Below are positions 1 through 7,379 of a stretch of DNA of 61,023 nucleotides, one piece after another. Under the pieces are notes generated by a model that was not told the DNA's origin, did not search any database, and was given only the letters and a program-made list of their open reading frames with translations. Each line of letters opens with the position of its first letter. Within the stretch, counting starts at the first letter, position 1. Origin of the DNA: Nostoc sp. TH1S01 (lineage in GTDB: Bacteria > Cyanobacteriota > Cyanobacteriia > Cyanobacteriales > Nostocaceae); assembly GCA_018993265.1 (NCBI GenBank), contig JAGKSW010000097.1, positions 1 through 61,023 on the forward strand, in the 5' to 3' direction. The position numbers were made by a program, and so were the translations under genes.

Positions 1-15
1 CACACCTTTTTTCGT

Positions 16-573
16 TCACCCGAGTGCGACTAATTCGTCAATCGCCTGCTGCCGCACTTTACCACGTCCTAGCATTCTTAGCCATAGTGTTTCGGGAATA
101 GATAGTAACTGATGAATTGCAACTATGGCTGTGCGGAAATGCTTGGGTAAAAAGTACACTCCATCTCCCCAATCTGATTTTAATTGCCCACCATACCCAG
201 AGATAATATTTTTGGAGGCGCTGGGTGTGAGTATCCAAAGTTGGGGAATTTCTGCTTCTGGTATTTTAATTTTATTGCGTTTTGCTTCTCGTTGGATTGC
301 GCTCTTGATTTCTAATAACTTAGATATACAATCTCCTATTTCGTCTACTTATGCGGGGTTACGGAATGGTTCAAAGATGGCTGGGGTTGTCGCCATTCTA
401 CCTAATATTCCCAAGGTTTTTAAGTTAGCTGTTTGTGTGGGAATTGGTGTGAATAATACGTCTATTTCTTTGACTTCGGCTGCTACTCGACTTGGTGCTT
501 GGACTGTTCCGAATGGTTTTAGGAGTTCTTCTAAATAGTCTTTGGAGAATTGATCATGGATGAATCTTGTCAT
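16..573 (-). pseudogene. Broken cyanobacterial conserved hypothetical gene
   Basis: A reading frame of 186 codons starts at ATG 573 with MTRFIHDQFSKDYLEELL and is interrupted by an in-frame TAA at 349-351. The same frame then resumes with convincing coding sequence (EAEIPQLWILTPSASKN, then LLSIPETLWLRMLGRGK). It ends at TGA 16-18, shortly after AIDELVAL, where related cyanobacterial proteins, as I recall them, continue. The gene therefore looks inactivated by one nonsense change and perhaps a 3' frameshift. The family is a cyanobacterial protein of unknown role, possibly related to Rpn/DUF4351-type PD-(D/E)XK proteins. That relation is recollection only. Confidence 0.6.
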
Positions 574-708
574 TCATTTGGCATCAGCAATGATGATTTA
601 TGCTATTTTACCAAAGCGATCGCATCAAGAACTCAACTTATATTAAAATAGCGATCGCCCTCAGTTATACTTGCAATTTGGGGATGATCACTTTTTTGAT
701 AAGAATAT

Positions 709-1461
709 TTATTTCAATCGTAGAGAAACTCTTAGTCCCTGTTGACTAATTTTACCATCAATTCTTCCGGAAGCATTGTTAATTAAAGCAATCGCATATT
801 TTTGGCTAATTTTTGTTCTATTGGAAATATATTGATGTGCATTGGCTTTGATTAATATTTGTGCTATGTTATCTCCATTGTATTTTTGTATTTCACTTCT
901 CAATTCAGCTACAAATTGGTCTCTAAAGTTATCTTTTCCATAAACAATCAAATCTCCTATTAAGTCTCTAATAAACCCCTGTCCATTACGCTTTACATTA
1001 TTTTTACCAGGATTTACAATTAAATTTCCATTGTCAATACTTAGCCAAACTTCTTGAGAAAAATTACCATCATCTACTGACCAAGGTGTGTAATGTTTTT
1101 TGCCGAAAGTTTTAGCAATTAACTCTCGGTGAGAAAGTTTCCAATTACCTTCTATTCGATATCCACCATTTATAAAATTTCCTCTTAAATTGCTGATATC
1201 TACCTTGTTGAATTCTGTATCCCTTTGTCTTCCTTCTTTATTCTTTAAAATTATCTCTAACTTACTATCCAAACATTGAGCAGGAATGGTTGCATAAAAC
1301 AACCAACCATGACTTCCTATATTCATGTCAAAGTTTTGCACACATTGAAATTGTGCAATTAACAAACTATTCTTTGCTATTGCTTTGACTGGTATAATAG
1401 ACGAACTCATAGTCATAATAGATGTTAAACATAAAGCTGTAAATAAACTAGAAGATTTCAT
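709..1461 (-). CDS. Secreted hypothetical protein with signal peptide
   Basis: About 250 residues. I take ATG 1461 (MKSSSLFTALCLTSIMT) as the start because it puts a lysine and a hydrophobic core at the very N terminus of a Sec-type signal peptide. An ATG 27 bases upstream would add MTFFKNENT. The signal ends near VKAIAKNS. The mature part has no transmembrane helix and no motif I recognise. It carries two cysteines about 30 residues apart (QFQCVQNF and PAQCLDS) that could form a disulfide. No function can be assigned. An extracytoplasmic location is an inference from the signal peptide. Confidence 0.6.
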   Translation of the reverse strand: MKSSSLFTALCLTSIMTMSSSIIPVKAIAKNSLLIAQFQCVQNFDMNIGSHGWLFYATIPAQCLDSKLEIILKNKEGRQRDTEFNKVDISNLRGNFINGGYRIEGNWKLSHRELIAKTFGKKHYTPWSVDDGNFSQEVWLSIDNGNLIVNPGKNNVKRNGQGFIRDLIGDLIVYGKDNFRDQFVAELRSEIQKYNGDNIAQILIKANAHQYISNRTKISQKYAIALINNASGRIDGKISQQGLRVSLRLK

Positions 1462-1579
1462 TGTGTTTTCATTCTTAAAAAACGTCATGAATTACTCATT
1501 TTAACGACTACACAGCTTATAAAAATAAGGCGATCGCATACAGACCCACCTATTTCATGAGAGCGATCACCAGGACTGA

Positions 1580-1697
1580 TTAATCTTTGATATCAAAAAT
1601 TAAATTCCGATTTCCACCTCTATCTACTTCATAAAATCCCTTAAATTGATAATTACATCGCTGATCTGCTTGTCTAACTGTGAATCTTCTGTTTAAA
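1580..1697 (-). pseudogene. 3' remnant of an unknown gene
   Basis: The minus strand reads RRFTVRQADQRCNYQFKG, then FYEVDRGGNRNLIFDIKD and TAA at 1580-1582. This has the look of a genuine C terminus. Coding character stops near 1697, exactly where a plus-strand TPR gene appears to begin without its own 5' end. The sequence is therefore probably the tail of a gene whose beginning was deleted. No family identified. Confidence 0.35.
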
Positions 1698-1714
1698 ACC
1701 GACGGAAAGAGGTA

Positions 1715-2737
1715 TTGCAGAGGATACTGGCTGGTGAGACGGATGCAGAGATAGCTGCGGCTATGAATATTGGAGAGCCTAGTGTCAGGAAATTTATTGA
1801 AAGGATATGTCATGAGTTTGGGCTAAATAGTGATCATTCTGATAGCCGTCGCTACAAACGCTCAGAGTTAGTTACACTTGTTGCCAAACACAAACCCGAC
1901 TTACTTGGTGAGTATCAACCTCATATTAACCATCAACTAACAGTAACTGATACTGAAGAGACGGATGATACCAATGTTACTGAGTTCATTTTACAACTTC
2001 TGTCAACACATCAACCCATAAATGAGGAATTTACTAAATTTCTCACGCGGGTTAATTTCAACGAACAGGAGAAAAAACAAATGTCTAAAGCTCTTAACAA
2101 AATTGGCTATCAACACTACTTAAATAGTGATTTTAATAAAGCATTGTCTTATCTAAAAATTGCCGTGGAATTGAAACCAGATTTTGGTTCGGCTCATTAT
2201 AACTTAGGTGCGACTTATGAAAAGCTAGATAATTGGAATCAGGCTTGTAAGCATTATAAAATTGCGATGCAATATCAAAATCGGGCTGGTGATGCCGCGA
2301 TTAATAATTTAGCTCGGTTAGAAATTTTGCAAGGTAATAATGCTGAGGCGATAGAATTGATTGAGCCAATTTTATTTAGGGTGAAAGATAACACTGTCAA
2401 AGCAGCATTACATAAAAATCTTGGTTGGGCATATTTTCAGCAAAATTGTTATGCACAAGCAAAGCAACATTTACTCATATCATTGGAATTAGAAACAGAT
2501 TACGCTCCTGCTTATGGTTTATTAGCGCAAGTGCAAGAAGCGCAGGGAGATAAACAAGGAGCGATATTATCATGGCAAAACTTCCTGGAATCTTACTCTC
2601 ATGATCAACAATTAAATAAAGTGCGTTGGAAGTTACCAGAGTTAGAAGTTTGGAAATTGAATGCTATGAGAAATGTCAATCAGCCAAATTTCACAAATTG
2701 CGAGAGCCCCGACTTCTTTCAGAAGTCGGGGCTCTGA
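1715..2737 (+). CDS. HTH-TPR protein, probably 5'-truncated
   Basis: 340 residues from a weak TTG start; the frame is open only from 1697. Residues 1-60 form a helix-turn-helix domain (ILAGETDAEIAAAMNIGEPS) of the type at the N terminus of cyanobacterial NTPase and TPR signalling proteins. Residues 120-300 hold four or five TPR units (for example GYQHYLNSDFNKALSYLKIA). There is no ribosome-binding site, and RRKEVLQRI just upstream reads as a continuing domain, so part of the N terminus has probably been lost. The last ten or so codons and the stop lie inside a 33-bp palindromic repeat, so the native C terminus may also be altered. Probable scaffold or regulator; possibly not functional. Confidence 0.55.
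   Translation: MQRILAGETDAEIAAAMNIGEPSVRKFIERICHEFGLNSDHSDSRRYKRSELVTLVAKHKPDLLGEYQPHINHQLTVTDTEETDDTNVTEFILQLLSTHQPINEEFTKFLTRVNFNEQEKKQMSKALNKIGYQHYLNSDFNKALSYLKIAVELKPDFGSAHYNLGATYEKLDNWNQACKHYKIAMQYQNRAGDAAINNLARLEILQGNNAEAIELIEPILFRVKDNTVKAALHKNLGWAYFQQNCYAQAKQHLLISLELETDYAPAYGLLAQVQEAQGDKQGAILSWQNFLESYSHDQQLNKVRWKLPELEVWKLNAMRNVNQPNFTNCESPDFFQKSGL
2703..2735. repeat. 33-bp palindromic repeat, copy 1
   Basis: Perfect inverted repeat with 15-bp arms (AGAGCCCCGACTTCT and its complement) around a TTC loop. Copies of the same size and design occur at 30003-30035 and 31804-31836. Here it sits at the 3' end of the TPR gene and supplies its final codons. RNA from it would form a strong hairpin that may end transcription. 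Confidence 0.8.
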
Positions 2738-2755
2738 TAGCTTCATATCCTGCTG

Positions 2756-2842
2756 TCAATTAGGTGGAACAGTAGGATCATCATCCTCATCTTCATCTCC
2801 TCCATTAGGGTCATATCTAATAATTAATAAAGCAGATATCAT
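2756..2842 (-). CDS. Small acidic peptide ORF, 28 residues
   Basis: ATG 2842 to TGA 2756. It has a good GGAG ribosome-binding site about nine bases upstream. The peptide starts MISALLIIRYDPNGG and continues into a run of nine aspartate/glutamate residues with only one interruption, ending DPTVPPN. It is convergent with the TPR gene and divergent from the STAND ATPase gene. No family recognised. It could be a short regulatory peptide or precursor, or a chance ORF. The ribosome-binding site and strong composition bias favour a real gene only moderately. Confidence 0.35.
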   Translation of the reverse strand: MISALLIIRYDPNGGDEDEDDDPTVPPN

Positions 2843-3203
2843 AGCTCGTTTCTCCAGTTAAATTAATTGGTAGCCAAACCAAGAAGAAGCGAGAAAAATT
2901 TCTCCGCTTTGCAAATTTCTTGTTTAATATACCTAGATTTATTGTTGTTATTATGTCTGGAATTTTCTAAAATCCAAACACGAAAAACTAGGGAATATTG
3001 TGAGGTGAATGTAAGTTTTTTTAGCCTGAAGCAAGAAAAAGTAAGGAAAAGTAAGGTGCAGAGTAGAGATGTAGCGCCTTATGGTTAGTATCGCTTGATT
3101 CAAGCATGACAACTACCCAGATACTCGACCTTTCTAAAAAAGTGGGGTATCTATGGCTTGCAAAGTGCGGTAAAATTCTACTTATTTATACTTATATATA
3201 CCT
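2843..3203. other. Intergenic region before the STAND ATPase gene
   Basis: 361 AT-rich bases. An open frame from 2867 lacks protein-like composition and is not called. An imperfect inverted repeat, AGATACTCGACCTTT with AAAGTGGGGTATCT, lies at 3119-3152, about 50 bases before the ATG at 3204. It could be an operator or weak terminator. The stretch TTATACTTATATATACCT just before the start is promoter-like, but there is no clear ribosome-binding site. Confidence 0.3.
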
Positions 3204-5660
3204 ATGCGCTCCGAAGAAAAAATTCCTTGGGAGGATATTAAGCAATTAGTTGATGCTGTCGTATTTCAATCTACTAAGAAGTATCTCACTGACATAGAAG
3301 TGAAAGTATTAAAAGGTAGTTGGGATGGTAAAAAATATGAGGATATTGCGAGAGAGCTAAATTTAACCAATACATATATTCAAAATGATGTTGGTGCTAA
3401 ATTATGGAAAAAACTTACAGATGCTATCGGAGAACCTGTGAGTAAAAGTAATTTTCGCCAAGCACTAAATCGCGCCAGAGAAAAGCAAAAATCACAACAG
3501 ATATTTCCATCTACTAATCTGCGAGAACTTCCTCATCATCCAGTTCCGCTCAATTCTCCTCTCTATATAGAACGCTACTCCCCAGAATCTCTGCATTACA
3601 CTATAGAATCTTTTTGTTATGATGCGATCGCCCAACCCGCAGCTCTCATCCGCATCAAAGCACCAAGACAAATGGGCAAAACTTCCCTACTGGACAGAAT
3701 TCTGGCTCAAGCACACAACTATGGTTATCGTACAGTACGTTTGAACCTCCAGGATGTAGATGAAGTAAACTTTAGTAACTTGGATAACTTTTTGCGTTGG
3801 TTTTGTGCATACATCAGCCTAGAGCTAAATGTGAGCGATCGCGTCCAAGATTTTTGGAAACAACCCATTGGCAGTAAAATTAGCTGTAAAACATACTTAC
3901 AAGACTATGTATTTCCGCAAATAAACACTCCCTTAGTCTTGGCTTTTGATGAAGTAGATCGTATTTTTAGTTATCCTGAATTGTCTCAGGGCTTTTTTGG
4001 ACTACTGCGAACTTGTCACGAAGAAGCCAACAACCGATATATCTGGAAACAACTACGACTGGTGGTGGTACATTCCACCGAAAATTATGGGCTATTGGAT
4101 ATCAATCATTCACCGTTTAATGTCGTAGAGTATAAACGTATTACATTTTGTCTTTTAGGAGTGGTAACACCGTCGGATTTGAAAGATAAAAAGGGAATTC
4201 CTTTCAATATTGGTAAAGCTATTGAATTAGCTGGATTTTCTTTTGAAGAAGCCTAGCAATCCTTAACTAAAGGACTAGTGCATAAAGTCGATGCACCCGA
4301 AATAGTTTTACAAGAAATCTTATCTTGGACTGGTGGGCAACCATTTCTTACACAGAAATTGTGTAAACTGATTATTGAAAAAGAAGCAACTATAAATCCA
4401 AATATTAACGAAATAGTTGAAAATTACATTATTAAAAATTGGGAATTTTATGATGATCCAGAACATTTGAGAACAATCAAAAATCGACTACTGATCGATA
4501 AAATCTTAGCTTATAACCGACTAAAAATTTATCAACAAATATTGCATAATCAACACATAGACGCTGATGATAGCGATGAACAAATAGCATTACGCTTATC
4601 AGGGTTAGTAGTTAAACAGCAAGGTAAATTAAAAGTTTGTAATAAAATTTACCAAAATGTTTTTAATCAAAGTTGGGTTGAAAAAAACTTGGCTACGCTA
4701 CGAGAACTGTTAGATATAGATATCAATGCTGAATTAAAAACTAATAAAATTTTAAATTATACTTTACTAGTACCCATAGCTATTATTCTTGCTATTATCA
4801 GTTTAATTTCTTTAGGTTTTTCATACATAGTTGTTGAAAGTCAGCCGTGGAATCAAGCATATAATAGTAGTAATATCGGGGCTATACTTGAGTGTATCAG
4901 AGTCTGCTTTTTATTAACATTAGAAGTATATGTAATCTGTTCTGAATTTAGCCAAGAAACAATCCAATTTATTTTAGACAAAAGATTCTATTTAAGACGT
5001 AGAGTTACATATTTTGTAGGGTTTATATTTTGTCTAATGTTGGTATTTCATCACTTTTGGTATGGGGCACATCAACTCTTAGGAAATAATCAAGTAACCT
5101 CTGACGAATACTTCCATCAGTATCTACTACCTTATATATGTTATTTTCCTTACTCTATCATTAACTTCATCATTATAGGTGTTCCGCTATCTGGCTTAAG
5201 TATACACGTAGTTATTGAAGATTGTAACAAGCTCAGTATAAAAATCCGAAAATATAAAAACTACCTGAATCAAATAACAAATGAAATATCTCTATTACCT
5301 TATATTGATAAAAATGAGATTATCCAAAAATTTAAACAAATATACTGGAGTTTTTATGAAAAAATTAACCGACCTATGAATTTGCTTTTAGGCATTGTAA
5401 TTCTGATTTATTTTGACGCAACTTTCAGTAAAAGCACATTATCTAATAGCGCCTACTTGTGGACGCAATTATTTTGTATATTTGGTTTTATAACTCCGGC
5501 AATTGTGTTGATTTTGTGGGGATTGTTGGCGTATCAAAAAAATATGGAAAAAACTATTGGTATTCTATTTAATTTAAATTGTGATTTTACTGAAATTGAA
5601 AGTCAATATAGTACATTTAATTTATTAAAAAAATTGTCATCTCAAATATTTTCTTACTGA
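3204..5660 (+). pseudogene. STAND-type ATPase with six-helix membrane domain, split by one TAG
   Basis: The frame is open from ATG 3204 to TGA 5660 (about 818 codons) except for TAG at 4254-4256 (codon 351). Coding continues in the same frame directly after it (QSLTKGLVHKVDAPEIV), so this is one gene with a nonsense change or a recoded stop. Residues 1-95 are an N-terminal HTH of the vMAP-N type (YEDIARELNLTNTYIQNDVG). Residues 115 onward form the AAA-like NTPase, with Walker A APRQMGKTS at 153-161 and Walker B LVLAFDEVD ending at 251. LSWTGGQPFLTQKLCKLI belongs to the helical region that normally follows the NTPase. About six predicted transmembrane helices fill residues 515-785. Relatives usually carry WD40, TPR or CHASE2 domains instead. 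Probable conflict or signalling NTPase acting at the membrane. Confidence 0.7.
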
Positions 5661-5730
5661 CAATTTGTATAATATGTTTTTTGCAGATTATCTACACAAC
5701 ATTTAAATTTTAGTTTTCAATACTTAAATT

Positions 5731-6267
5731 ATGGTTAAAATTTTAAAAAGAAAAGTTACTAAATCTGAAGCGGAGTTACTTGTTAAACAAATCAAGCTCA
5801 CACCTAATATTATAGGTTATTCCTTAACAGAGTGGCTGGCAGCAGAACACGTAATAGTAGCTGAAGATGAAGACTGTAAAATGCTAGGAGTCTGCTTAAA
5901 TTATGATATTAATAAATATTGGTATAAAATAGCCTCTTTATTTGTATTTGAGGAATTTCGAGGTAAAGGTATTGGCAAATTATTGTTTTATGAGTCATAT
6001 AAATATGCTGTAAAAAGGCACAAGAACGCATATACAATCAGTGCTAATAAAATTGTCATAAAAATGATGAGAGATTTAGATTTTTTGTTATTTGACAATT
6101 TATTAAATTTGCCCAAAATGGTCAGTAAACATAAATTAGTATTATGTTTGCATTCTCTAATTTGGATAACAAACCTTTATAGAATTCAAGAAGTAATTCG
6201 GAAATCAATAGTTTACCAAAATCATACCAACTTTATTTACGGTATTCATATTTTTCAGAATAAATAG
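5731..6267 (+). CDS. GNAT-family acetyltransferase
   Basis: 178 residues. The acetyl-CoA binding motif A is clear near residue 80 (FVFEEFRGKGIGKLLFYES). The N-terminal half follows the GNAT fold. The C-terminal 60 residues (KLVLCLHSLIWITNLYRI) are hydrophobic and atypical. It lies 70 bases downstream of the STAND gene on the same strand and shares its very low GC content, so the two may have arrived together and be co-expressed. Substrate unknown. Confidence 0.65.
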   Translation: MVKILKRKVTKSEAELLVKQIKLTPNIIGYSLTEWLAAEHVIVAEDEDCKMLGVCLNYDINKYWYKIASLFVFEEFRGKGIGKLLFYESYKYAVKRHKNAYTISANKIVIKMMRDLDFLLFDNLLNLPKMVSKHKLVLCLHSLIWITNLYRIQEVIRKSIVYQNHTNFIYGIHIFQNK

Positions 6268-6371
6268 ATAAAAAACATCATTTGATAAACTTAAGAGTCA
6301 AAAATCTCAATAGCAATACTGGTAAAGTTGCAAAAGAACAAGCATCTAGTTTCAGCCAGGAGGAAAGTATT

Positions 6372-7379
6372 GTGAAAGCCGTCTTAATGACAGCAGCCGG
6401 TAGTCCCGAAGTACTGCAATTACAGGAAGTACCAACCCCTAGTGTTCCTTTGGATAATACGCAACTTTTAGTCCGCTTGGTAGCGGCTGGGGTAAATCCG
6501 ATTGATACGAAACTGCGTAAACGTGGCACTTTTTACCCTGATAAAATGCCGGCAATTTTAGGATGTGATGGTGCAGGTGTTGTGGAAGCGGTGGGTGCTG
6601 GTGTGCAGAAGTTTCGTCCGGGGGATGCAGTGTATTTTTGCTATGGTGGCTTAGGCGGACACCAAGGTAATTATGCAGAATATACGGTTGTGGATGAGCG
6701 ATTTGTGGCGCGTAAACCTGCATCTGTGTCTTTTGCAGAAGCAGCCGCCGCACCGTTAGTTTTAATTACGGCTTGGGAAGCTTTATATGAACGGGGAAGA
6801 TTGGAACCTGGGGAACGGGTACTCATTCATGCTGGTGCTGGTGGTGTCGGACATGTAGCCATTCAATTAGCGAAACTCAAAGGTGCTGCTGTCGCTACAA
6901 CGGTGAGTAATCAGGAAAAGGCGGATTTTGTGCAGCAACTTGGTGCAGATTACCCGATATTTTACAAACAAACAGATTTTGTCCAAGCCACTTTAGAATG
7001 GACTGGTGGCGAAGGCGTAGACTTAGCCTTTGATACAGTTGGCGGTGAAACTTTTCAAAAAACCTTTCCGGCAGTGCGGGTGTATGGTGATATTGTGACG
7101 ATTTTGGAACCTGATGCAAATACCGTGTGGAAAACGGCGCGGAATCGCAATCTCCGCATTGGGTTGGAATTGATGCTAACACCAATGTTGTTGGGAATGG
7201 ATGAAAGTCTGCAACATCATGCAGAAATTTTGTCACAGTGCGCGAGTTGGATGGAACAAGGGAAGCTGAAAATTCAGGTTAACCATCAGTTTCCGTTAAA
7301 AGATGCGGCAAAAGCTCATGAATTAATTGAAACTGGTGCGATCGCGGGTAAAATTGTCCTGCTGATTAGTGATGAATGA
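6372..7379 (+). CDS. NAD(P)H:quinone oxidoreductase, zinc-independent MDR family
   Basis: 335 residues from GTG 6372, chosen because an AGGAGG ribosome-binding site ends eight bases upstream and MKAVLMTAAGSPEVLQL is a typical family N terminus. The frame is open further upstream, but that part is not protein-like. The GroES-like domain includes ILGCDGAGVVEAVG. The Rossmann nucleotide site is HAGAGGVGHVAIQLAK. The structural zinc cysteines of alcohol dehydrogenases are absent, as in quinone oxidoreductases (QOR). Likely NADPH-dependent reduction of quinones or reactive enones in the cytosol. Confidence 0.85.
   Translation: MKAVLMTAAGSPEVLQLQEVPTPSVPLDNTQLLVRLVAAGVNPIDTKLRKRGTFYPDKMPAILGCDGAGVVEAVGAGVQKFRPGDAVYFCYGGLGGHQGNYAEYTVVDERFVARKPASVSFAEAAAAPLVLITAWEALYERGRLEPGERVLIHAGAGGVGHVAIQLAKLKGAAVATTVSNQEKADFVQQLGADYPIFYKQTDFVQATLEWTGGEGVDLAFDTVGGETFQKTFPAVRVYGDIVTILEPDANTVWKTARNRNLRIGLELMLTPMLLGMDESLQHHAEILSQCASWMEQGKLKIQVNHQFPLKDAAKAHELIETGAIAGKIVLLISDE

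Noticed and set aside
125-538. 137-codon plus-strand frame at the window start.
   Set aside because: Antisense shadow of the broken conserved gene at 16-573, which has far better protein character.
2867-3088. Plus-strand open frame of 73 codons before the STAND gene.
   Set aside because: Non-ATG start and low-complexity Lys/Ser-rich composition; no ribosome-binding site.
4254-4256. TAG codon considered as pyrrolysine or a programmed readthrough site.
   Set aside because: Nothing in the window suggests pyrrolysine machinery. A simple nonsense mutation or sequencing error is more likely, though readthrough is kept as a test in the findings.
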